Below, one piece after another: positions 57,004 to 64,000 of a DNA stretch of 64,000 bases. Numbering within the stretch: the stretch's first letter is position 1; each line of letters opens with the position of its first letter. This DNA comes from Brachybacterium timonense (GTDB lineage: Bacteria > Actinomycetota > Actinomycetes > Actinomycetales > Dermabacteraceae). The notes under the pieces were generated by a model. That model ran no database searches and had not been told where the DNA came from. It saw nothing but the letters and a program-made list of their open reading frames with translations. The position numbers were made by a program, and so were the translations under genes. Where the stretch lies: contig NZ_LT984895.1 in assembly GCF_900258505.1 (NCBI RefSeq), positions 1,594,261-1,658,260 on the forward strand, read 5' to 3'.

Positions 57004-59853
57004 GTGACTGAGACACTCGTGGTCCGCGGCGCGCGGGAGCACAACCTGAAGAACATCGATCTGGAGATCCCCCGCAACAAGCTGGTGGTCTTCTCCGGAT
57101 TGTCGGGATCAGGCAAGAGCTCCCTCGCCTTCGACACCATTTTCGCGGAGGGGCAGCGGCGCTATGTCGAGTCGCTGAGCGCATACGCCCGCCAGTTCCT
57201 CGGACAGATGGACAAACCGTCGGTGGACCTGATCGAGGGGCTCTCACCGGCAGTGTCGATCGACCAGAAATCCACCAGCCGCAACCCGCGCTCGACCGTC
57301 GGCACGATCACGGAGATCTACGACTACCTGCGCCTGCTCTTCTCCCGCACCGGCATCCAGCATTGCCCCGTCTGCGGTGAGCGAGTGGCCGCCACCAGCG
57401 CTGAGCAAATCGTCGACGTGCTCGTGGACATGGAGCCGGGCACTCGCTTTCAGCTGCTCGCCCCCGTGATCGTGGGCCGTAAGGGCGAACATGTCGAGCT
57501 ACTCAGCTCCCTGCGCTCTCAGGGCTACTCGCGCGTACGGATCGACGGCGTGGTGCGGCGTCTGGACGAGGAGATCAGCCTTGAGCGCAAGCTCAAGCAC
57601 ACAATCGAAGTGGTCGTGGACCGTCTCGCGGTGAAGCCGGATGCACGCCGTCGCCTGACCGACTCAGTCGAGACGGCGCTGCGCCTTGCCGACGGCGTTC
57701 TGGTGATCGACTATGTGGATCGACCCGAGGATGCCCCCGATCGGGAGCGTCGCTTCTCTGAAGCTGCCACCTGCCCGAACGGGCACGATCTCGCCATTGA
57801 TGACATCGAGCCGCGCGCCTTCTCCTTCAACGCTCCCTATGGCGCCTGCCCCGAATGCACGGGCCTGGGGATGCGCCTGGAGGTCGACGAGCAGCTCGTG
57901 ATCCCCGATGAAGAGCTGACCCTCGCACAGGGCGCTATCGCACCGTGGACCATGGGCTCCGCCGACCACCACCAGCAGATGATGGCCGGCCTCGCCGAGG
58001 ACCTGAAGATCGATCTGGACACCCCGTGGCGGGCGTTGCCATCCCGCGCCAAGGAGGCGCTGCTGCATGGCAAGGACTACACCGTCCACGTGCGCTACCG
58101 GAACCGCTTCGGCCGCGAACGCACGTACTCGACAGGATTCGAGGGCGTGATCCACTTCCTGAACCGTCGCCACGCGGATACGGAGTCAGACTGGGCGAAG
58201 GACCGCTACGAACAGTTCATGCGTGAGGTCCCGTGCCGTGCCTGCGGCGGCGCCCGGCTGCGCCCGGAGATCCTTGCCGTGACTGTGGGTGGGCGCTCCA
58301 TCGCCCAGGTGTGCGAGATGCCGCTTGACGAGGCGCGTGACTTCCTGCGCTCGATCGAACTGTCCGAACGCGACGCCGCCATCGCCGACGAGATTCTGCG
58401 CGAGCTCGATTCGCGCCTCGGATTCCTCCTCGATGTTGGCCTGGACTACCTCAGTCTGGCCCGCGCAGCCGGCACCCTCTCCGGCGGCGAAGCACAGCGC
58501 ATTCGGCTCGCCACCCAGATCGGCTCCGGTTTGGTGGGGGTGCTGTATGTGCTCGACGAGCCCTCCATCGGCCTGCACCAGCGCGACAATGAGCGGCTCA
58601 TCGCAACGCTCAAGCGTCTGCGGGACCTCGGCAACACCCTGATCGTTGTCGAGCATGACGAAGACACGCTCCACGCCGCTGATTGGGTGGTCGATATCGG
58701 TCCACTCGCCGGCGAGCGGGGCGGGCATGTGGTCCACTCCGGCACGGTCGCCGACCTCGAGCGCAATCGGGACTCACTGACCGGGCGTTACCTCTGCGGT
58801 GATCTGTCCATTCCACTGCCGCTCAGCCGACGGGCTGTCGACCCCGACCGCATGCTCACCGTCGTCGGCCCACGCGCCAATAACCTGCAGGGCGAGGACG
58901 TGCGCTTCCCACTCGGTGTGCTGACCGCTGTCACCGGCGTCTCCGGCTCCGGCAAATCCTCGCTGGTCAACGACATCCTGTACACGGTGCTCGCCAAGGA
59001 GCTGAACGGCGCCCGCGTGGTGCCGGGCAAGCACAAACGCGTGGACGGCCTGGCCCAGCTGGACAAGGTCGTGCACGTCGATCAATCACCCATCGGTCGC
59101 ACGCCGCGCTCGAATCCCGCGACATACACGGGCGTATGGGACCGAGTGCGGACCCTGTTCGCTCAGACGAACGAGGCGAAGATCCGCGGCTACACCGCCG
59201 GACGGTTCTCCTTCAACGTCAAGGGCGGGCGCTGCGAGTCCTGCTCGGGTGACGGCACGATCAAGATCGAGATGAACTTCCTGCCCGACGTCTACGTGCA
59301 GTGCGAGGTCTGCCACGGAAACCGCTACAACCGCGAAACCCTCGAGGTGCGGTTCAAGGGCAAGAATGTTGCCGAAGTCCTCGCTATGCCGATCGAGGAT
59401 GCGGTCGAATTCTTCGACGCCGTCCCCGCGATCCGTCGCCAGCTGCAGACGCTGTGCGATGTGGGCCTGGGCTATGTGCGCCTCGGGCAGAGTGCCACCA
59501 CCCTCTCCGGCGGTGAGGCGCAGCGCGTGAAGCTCGCCTCCGAACTGCATAAGCGTTCGAAGGGTCGCACCATTTACGTGCTCGATGAACCCACCACGGG
59601 GCTGCACTTTGAGGACGTCCGCAAGCTCCTCGAGGTGCTGCAGGGCCTGGTGGACAAGGGAAACACCGTGGTGGTGATCGAGCACAATCTTGATGTCATC
59701 AAGTCCGCTGACCACGTGATCGATCTGGGGCCTGAGGGCGGCAGCGGCGGCGGCCGCGTCATCGCTGAAGGGACCCCGGAGCAGATCGCCCTGGTGGAGC
59801 AGTCCCACACCGGCAGGTTCCTGAAGACTCTGCTGGACGCCGCACGGAGCTGA
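57004..59853 (+). CDS. uvrA: UvrA, nucleotide excision repair
   Basis: DNA-damage-recognising ABC ATPase, 949 residues. Two nucleotide sites ([16 protein letters not shown] and [16 protein letters not shown]) with signatures [13 protein letters not shown] and [13 protein letters not shown], plus zinc-binding cysteine pairs ([29 protein letters not shown]). It ends three bases before uvrC starts. Confidence 0.98.
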   Translation: MTETLVVRGAREHNLKNIDLEIPRNKLVVFSGLSGSGKSSLAFDTIFAEGQRRYVESLSAYARQFLGQMDKPSVDLIEGLSPAVSIDQKSTSRNPRSTVGTITEIYDYLRLLFSRTGIQHCPVCGERVAATSAEQIVDVLVDMEPGTRFQLLAPVIVGRKGEHVELLSSLRSQGYSRVRIDGVVRRLDEEISLERKLKHTIEVVVDRLAVKPDARRRLTDSVETALRLADGVLVIDYVDRPEDAPDRERRFSEAATCPNGHDLAIDDIEPRAFSFNAPYGACPECTGLGMRLEVDEQLVIPDEELTLAQGAIAPWTMGSADHHQQMMAGLAEDLKIDLDTPWRALPSRAKEALLHGKDYTVHVRYRNRFGRERTYSTGFEGVIHFLNRRHADTESDWAKDRYEQFMREVPCRACGGARLRPEILAVTVGGRSIAQVCEMPLDEARDFLRSIELSERDAAIADEILRELDSRLGFLLDVGLDYLSLARAAGTLSGGEAQRIRLATQIGSGLVGVLYVLDEPSIGLHQRDNERLIATLKRLRDLGNTLIVVEHDEDTLHAADWVVDIGPLAGERGGHVVHSGTVADLERNRDSLTGRYLCGDLSIPLPLSRRAVDPDRMLTVVGPRANNLQGEDVRFPLGVLTAVTGVSGSGKSSLVNDILYTVLAKELNGARVVPGKHKRVDGLAQLDKVVHVDQSPIGRTPRSNPATYTGVWDRVRTLFAQTNEAKIRGYTAGRFSFNVKGGRCESCSGDGTIKIEMNFLPDVYVQCEVCHGNRYNRETLEVRFKGKNVAEVLAMPIEDAVEFFDAVPAIRRQLQTLCDVGLGYVRLGQSATTLSGGEAQRVKLASELHKRSKGRTIYVLDEPTTGLHFEDVRKLLEVLQGLVDKGNTVVVIEHNLDVIKSADHVIDLGPEGGSGGGRVIAEGTPEQIALVEQSHTGRFLKTLLDAARS

Positions 59854-59856
59854 CAC

Positions 59857-61785
59857 GTGGCCGACCCCTCGACGTACCGGCCCCGCACAGGAGACATCCC
59901 CACCTCGCCGGGGGTGTACCGCTTCCGCGATGAGCATGAGCGTGTGATCTACGTCGGCAAAGCGAAGAACCTGCGACAACGGCTGACGAACTATTTCCAG
60001 GACCTCACCGTTCTGCACCCGCGTACGCGCCGCATGGTCACCAGCGCCGCCCGTGTCGAGTGGACCGTGGTCACCACTGAAGTGGAAGCACTCACCCTCG
60101 AGTACTCCTGGATCAAGGAGTACGACCCGCGCTTCAACGTCAAATTCCGCGACGACAAGTCCTACCCCTATCTCGCCGTGACCATGGGGGAGAAGTTTCC
60201 GCGCGTCCATGTCACGCGCCGACCGCGCAGCCGCACCGACCGCTCCTTCGGCCCGTACACCCAGGTGTGGGCGATCCGAGAGACGGTGGATCTCATGCTG
60301 CGGGTCTTCCCCGTGCGCACCTGCTCGGCTGGCGTGTTCCGGCGGGCGGAGCGTTCCGGACGCGCCTGCCTGCTGGGTTTCATCGGGAAGTGCTCCGCTC
60401 CGTGCACTGGCCAGATCAGCGCTGAGGATCACCGCCAGCTAGCAGAGCAGTTCTGCGACTTCATGGCCGGCAACACGGGCGCCCATCTGCGCCGCATCGA
60501 CGATGAGATGCGTCAGGCCGCAGCCCGTATGGACTACGAGACAGCTGCGAGCCTGCGTGATGACCTGCGCGCCCTCGAATCCGTGATGGCGAAGAACTCG
60601 GTGGTGCTCCCCGATGCGACCGATGCCGACCTCATTGGTCTTGTCCATGACGAGCTCGAGGCCTCCGTGCAGGTGTTCCATGTGCGCGGTGGCAGGATTC
60701 GCGGCCAACGCGGCTGGACCGCGGAGATCCTCGACGCCTCCACCGAACAGGATCTGATGCAGCGTGCCCTGCTCACCCTGTACAGCGAGGATCCGCCCCC
60801 ACGAGAAGTGCTCGTGAGCACTCTGCCCGATGAGCTCGATGACGTGCGCGAGATCCTCGGGCCGCGAACGCAGCTGCGCGTCCCTTTGCGAGGGGAGAAG
60901 AAGGAGCTGCTCGCCACGGTGTCTGCGAACGCGCAGGAGGCCCTGCGTATGCACCGCTTGCGGCGCACCGGTGACCTCACGGCCCGCAGCAAGGCGCTCG
61001 AGGACCTGGCCGAGGCGCTCGAGCTGGACGAGCCGCCGCTGCGCATCGAATGCTTCGACGTCTCGCACACGCAGGGGACGAACGTTGTTGCCTCGATGGT
61101 GGTCTTCGAGGACGGGTTGCCGAAGAAGAGCGAGTATCGGCACTTCTCCGTCCGGGGCGAGGCTGCTCGCGATGACACCGCCTCGATGTACGACGTGATC
61201 CGTCGGCGCCTGGTGCGCCATCTGGAACCGGAGCCGGACACCAAGGACGAGGACCGCCGACGCTTCGCCTACCCGCCCTCCCTGATTCTCGTGGACGGCG
61301 GACCCGCGCAGGTGGCGGCCGCCCAGCGCGCCTTCGACGACCTCGGCGTGCACGACATCGCCCTGGCAGGCATCGCCAAGCGGCTCGAAGAGATCTGGCT
61401 GCCGGGGGAGGAGTATCCAGTGATCCTGCCCCGCACCAGCGAAGCGCTGTTCCTTGTGCAGCGCCTGCGCGATGAGGCGCACCGCTTCGCCATCCGCTAC
61501 CACCGCTCCAGCCGGGGCCGCGCCATGCAGTCCAGTGCCCTGGACGGCATCCCCGGTCTGGGGCCGGCCCGGCGCCGCGCCTTGCTCGATGAGTTCGTGA
61601 CTGTCGCGGCGATCCGAGAAGCATCCGAGGAAGAGCTCACCCGCGTGCAGGGCATCGGGCCCGCGTTGGCCGCCCAGATCAGTAGCGCGCTACGATCCGG
61701 GGGAACCACAGCGGAGACGGACTGCAGGACCAGCGAGGTCGAGGCCGCAGTCGACATGGCGACGGGGGAGATCCTGGATGGCTGA
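59857..61785 (+). CDS. uvrC: UvrC, nucleotide excision repair nuclease
   Basis: Dual-incision nuclease, 642 residues. N-terminal GIY-YIG (GVYRFRDEHERVIYVGKAKNLRQRL), a central UVR motif (MDYETAASLRDDLRALESV), RNase H-like C-terminal nuclease (IECFDVSHTQGTNVVASMVVF) and tandem helix-hairpin-helix (LDGIPGLGPARRRALL, RVQGIGPALAAQI). GTG start follows CGGAG. Its end overlaps rapZ by eight bases, so repair and the rapZ-yvcK-whiA genes are probably co-transcribed. Confidence 0.98.
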   Translation: MADPSTYRPRTGDIPTSPGVYRFRDEHERVIYVGKAKNLRQRLTNYFQDLTVLHPRTRRMVTSAARVEWTVVTTEVEALTLEYSWIKEYDPRFNVKFRDDKSYPYLAVTMGEKFPRVHVTRRPRSRTDRSFGPYTQVWAIRETVDLMLRVFPVRTCSAGVFRRAERSGRACLLGFIGKCSAPCTGQISAEDHRQLAEQFCDFMAGNTGAHLRRIDDEMRQAAARMDYETAASLRDDLRALESVMAKNSVVLPDATDADLIGLVHDELEASVQVFHVRGGRIRGQRGWTAEILDASTEQDLMQRALLTLYSEDPPPREVLVSTLPDELDDVREILGPRTQLRVPLRGEKKELLATVSANAQEALRMHRLRRTGDLTARSKALEDLAEALELDEPPLRIECFDVSHTQGTNVVASMVVFEDGLPKKSEYRHFSVRGEAARDDTASMYDVIRRRLVRHLEPEPDTKDEDRRRFAYPPSLILVDGGPAQVAAAQRAFDDLGVHDIALAGIAKRLEEIWLPGEEYPVILPRTSEALFLVQRLRDEAHRFAIRYHRSSRGRAMQSSALDGIPGLGPARRRALLDEFVTVAAIREASEEELTRVQGIGPALAAQISSALRSGGTTAETDCRTSEVEAAVDMATGEILDG

Positions 61786-62698
61786 GAGCGAACACGTCGC
61801 CGCACCGTCAGATCCTGCGCCGCAGCACGGAGATGAACGCCCCGGTGAGGTCGTGATCATCACCGGGTTGGCCGGTGCGGGTCGCGAGACTGCTGCCCAT
61901 GCCCTGGAGGATCTGGGCTGGTACGTCGTGTTCAACATCGCCCCGCAGCTCATCGGCACCCTGTACGAGCTGCAGGCTTCCGCTGAAGGACTGGACAACC
62001 GTTTCGCCGTCGTCGTCGACCCGCGGTCAGGCCCGTTCTTCTCGGAGCTGTCCGATGTCATACGCGAGCTGCGCCGTCGCGACATCCGGGTACGTCTGGT
62101 GTTCCTCACCGCCGACGAGTCGACGCTCGTGCGACGCTTCGACTCGGTGCGCCGACCGCACCCGCTGCAGGGCGAGGAAGGCGTGGTCGAAGGGATCCGT
62201 CGGGAACGGGAGATGCTCGCCCCGTACCGTCGGCTGGCCGACGTGGTGATCGATACGTCACCGCTGAACGTTCATCAGCTCACCATGAAGATGCGGGACG
62301 CTTTCGGCACCCGTGATGAGCGTCGACTGACCGTGAACATGCTGTCCTTCGGCTTCAAATACGGTATCCCGATCGAAGCTGATCACGTCAGTGACGTGCG
62401 GTTCATCCCGAACCCGTACTGGGTGCCAGGGCTGCGTCCCCTGCGCGGCACTGATCGTCAGGTCGCCGAGTATGTGCTCGGCGATGCCAACGCGGCAGAG
62501 TTCGTCGACAAATACCTCGACATGATCACTCCGGTACTGCGTGGCTACAGCATCGAGAACAAACACTTCACGACGCTCGCGATCGGCTGCACTGGTGGCA
62601 AGCACCGCTCTGTAGCGATTGCTGAGCACATCGGCGAGCAGCTGCGTCGCCGCGGACATGCGGTGCGGATCCGGCACCGAGATCTGGGGCGCGAGTGA
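61778..62698 (+). CDS. rapZ: RapZ-like nucleotide-binding protein
   Basis: 306-residue RapZ (YvcJ) family protein, which binds nucleotides or small-molecule signals; in E. coli it is an RNA-binding adapter controlling amino-sugar synthesis. The C-terminal domain is well conserved (FGFKYGIPIEADHVSDVRFIPNPYW, GCTGGKHRSVAI). The P-loop reads TGLAGAGRETAA, with arginine where the classical motif has lysine (usual in actinobacteria) and glutamate before the threonine. The next motif, normally DNLPP, reads FNIAP (residues 52-56). The two changes make nucleotide binding less certain. It overlaps yvcK by four bases. Confidence 0.92.
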   Translation: MAESEHVAAPSDPAPQHGDERPGEVVIITGLAGAGRETAAHALEDLGWYVVFNIAPQLIGTLYELQASAEGLDNRFAVVVDPRSGPFFSELSDVIRELRRRDIRVRLVFLTADESTLVRRFDSVRRPHPLQGEEGVVEGIRREREMLAPYRRLADVVIDTSPLNVHQLTMKMRDAFGTRDERRLTVNMLSFGFKYGIPIEADHVSDVRFIPNPYWVPGLRPLRGTDRQVAEYVLGDANAAEFVDKYLDMITPVLRGYSIENKHFTTLAIGCTGGKHRSVAIAEHIGEQLRRRGHAVRIRHRDLGRE

Positions 62699-63780
62699 CC
62701 ACGGTTCCGAAGCCGATGAGGCGGCGCATGGGCCGCGTCGAACGAACGAAACGCGCTCGGCGGGGCCGGCGTGATGATCCCGCCTCGCCATTGCGTGTCG
62801 TGGCGCTCGGCGGCGGTCACGGTCTGGCCGCGAACCTGCGTGCTCTGCGACTCCTGGCCGACGACGTGACCGCCGTGGTCACCGTTGCGGACAACGGCGG
62901 TTCCTCAGGGCGGATCCGCAGTGAGATCCCGGTGCTTCCCCCCGGTGATCTGCGCATGGCGCTTGCGGCACTGTGCGAGGACTCCGATTGGGGAAGCATC
63001 TGGGGTGACGTGATCCAGCACCGGTTCTCGACCGCCGGTGAGCTGGACGGTCACGCCCTGGGCAACCTGCTGATGGTCGCCCTCTGGCAGATTCTCGAGG
63101 ACCCGATCGAGGGACTCGACCAGATGGGGCAGCTGCTCGGAATACGAGGCCGGGTTCTGCCCATGGCGCTTGACCCCCTGGACATCGAGGCCGACGTCAT
63201 CGACCGCCATGGCGACTCGCAGGTTGTGCGCGGCCAGTGGCAGGTGGCCACAGCAGAAGGACGCGTGAAGCAAGTGCGGCTCACCCCCGCGGCTCCGCGC
63301 GTGCCGCAGGACGTGATCACCGCGATCGCCGAGGCTGACTGGATCATCGTCGGTCCGGGATCCTGGTACACCTCGGTGCTGCCGCACCTGATGATCCCGC
63401 AGATCGCTGACGCGATCCGCACCACCAGCGCTCGGCGCTGCATCACCATGAATCTCACCGCCGGCGCTCAGGAGACCGAAGGCATGACCAGCGAGGACCT
63501 GCTGGACGTGCTGATCGCTCATGCGCCAGGCACACGCTTCGACGCGCTCGTGGCTGACCCCACGGCGCTCGACGACGCGATCGACCTGACTCGCCGAGCT
63601 CGAGCGGCGGGCATTCAGACGTTGCTGCGGCAGGTGAGCATCGGGGACGGCTCTGCCGTGCACGACCCGGTGCGTCTGGCCGCGGCGTACCGCGACATCT
63701 TCGACGGGGTCTATGGAGACGTGCCGGCACCGGGGGCGCCGCGCACGGGGAGGAGCACGACGGATGGCACTGACAGCTGA
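62695..63780 (+). CDS. yvcK: YvcK/CofD-family gluconeogenesis factor
   Basis: 361-residue protein of the YvcK family, which binds UDP-sugars and is needed for growth on gluconeogenic carbon and cell-wall homeostasis in other bacteria. The glycine-rich VVALGGGHGLAANLRALR and VTVADNGGSSGRIRSE motifs are present. The basic N-terminal 30 residues are extra. The GTG overlaps the rapZ stop and its end overlaps whiA. Confidence 0.93.
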   Translation: MTTVPKPMRRRMGRVERTKRARRGRRDDPASPLRVVALGGGHGLAANLRALRLLADDVTAVVTVADNGGSSGRIRSEIPVLPPGDLRMALAALCEDSDWGSIWGDVIQHRFSTAGELDGHALGNLLMVALWQILEDPIEGLDQMGQLLGIRGRVLPMALDPLDIEADVIDRHGDSQVVRGQWQVATAEGRVKQVRLTPAAPRVPQDVITAIAEADWIIVGPGSWYTSVLPHLMIPQIADAIRTTSARRCITMNLTAGAQETEGMTSEDLLDVLIAHAPGTRFDALVADPTALDDAIDLTRRARAAGIQTLLRQVSIGDGSAVHDPVRLAAAYRDIFDGVYGDVPAPGAPRTGRSTTDGTDS

Positions 63781-64000
63781 CGCCAAGGAGGAACTCAGCC
63801 ACCTTGAGATCACGCGCCCTTCGGCGCGTAAGGCGGAGGCCGCGGCGATGCTGCGGTTCGCCGGTGGTCTGCATCTGGTGGCGGGGCGCGTCGTCGTAGA
63901 GGCGGAACTGGATTCCGCCGCCGTCGCCCGTCGTCTGCACGGGATCATCGCGGAGATGTACGGGCATCGCGCCGAGTTCACCGTGCTGGCCCCCTCGGGG
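63764..64000 (+). CDS. whiA: WhiA sporulation/cell-division regulator (5' end only)
   Basis: The first 79 codons of whiA run off the right edge. The N terminus MALTADAKEELSHLEITRPSARKAEAAAMLRFAG matches WhiA, a LAGLIDADG-fold DNA-binding protein with a C-terminal HTH. GGGGAGGAG precedes the ATG, which overlaps yvcK by 17 bases. The rapZ-yvcK-whiA order is widely conserved in Gram-positive bacteria. Confidence 0.92.
   Translation, partial: MALTADAKEELSHLEITRPSARKAEAAAMLRFAGGLHLVAGRVVVEAELDSAAVARRLHGIIAEMYGHRAEFTVLAPSG

Overview
The window is high-GC DNA from an actinobacterium. Actinobacterial hallmarks are a SufR-led suf operon with a Rieske-type ferredoxin, mihF (actinobacterial integration host factor), an ANTAR-type PdtaR-like regulator, a second PolA-like polymerase, whiA next to yvcK and rapZ, and many ATGA/GTGA stop-start overlaps with GTG starts. 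Gene order resembles Mycobacterium (pyr-car-mihF-gmk-rpoZ-coaBC-metK; polA-rpsA-coaE-uvrB-uvrA-uvrC-rapZ-yvcK-whiA). Gene content fits Micrococcales, perhaps Dermabacteraceae, but that placement is an inference. There are no rRNA genes, recognisable insertion sequences, integrases or CRISPR arrays; the only RNA gene is one tRNA-Leu(CAA).

Layout. 1-5.9 kb: the start of an ABC exporter ATPase gene (minus strand), then sufR-sufB-sufD-Rieske-sufC-sufT for Fe-S cluster assembly; the usual sufS and sufU are absent. 6.0-11.8 kb: alanine dehydrogenase, an ABC-F protein, a spermidine-synthase-like protein, a SatD/HTH protein, efp and nusB. 11.8-16.95 kb: an apparent accessory island with a LysR regulator, a class-A-beta-lactamase-like serine hydrolase, a divergent MecA-like penicillin-binding protein and an unknown multi-pass membrane protein. 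It is flanked by a perfect 16-bp direct repeat that includes the right arm of the nusB terminator. 17.0-25.9 kb: the pyrimidine operon pyrR-pyrB-pyrC-(membrane protein)-carA-carB-pyrF, preceded by a PyrR-binding hairpin.

26.0-37.2 kb: mihF-gmk, rpoZ, then an almost gap-free run of coaBC, metK, hisI, trpE, a Trp-associated membrane protein, two small membrane proteins, trpC, trpB, trpA and lgt. 37.4-44.5 kb: pyk, tRNA-Leu (minus), an ANTAR response regulator, an orphan type-I substrate-binding lipoprotein, a thioesterase (minus) and polA. 44.7-50.7 kb: rpsA and the shikimate block aroC-aroK-aroB-aroD (type I dehydroquinase) with a coupled GNAT gene. 50.7-64 kb: a TRIC-like channel (minus), coaE, uvrB, a second PolA-like polymerase and a metallo-hydrolase (both minus), uvrA, uvrC, rapZ, yvcK and the start of whiA.

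Most of the window is housekeeping: Fe-S biogenesis, pyrimidine, tryptophan and aromatic precursor synthesis, and nucleotide excision repair. The most unusual part is the 11.8-16.95 kb island. Its SxxK/SDN/KTG protein has no signal peptide and no visible omega-loop ExxLN motif. It is translationally coupled to a LysR regulator that faces a PBP gene. This suggests an uncharacterised cell-wall stress or beta-lactam response module rather than a simple secreted beta-lactamase.
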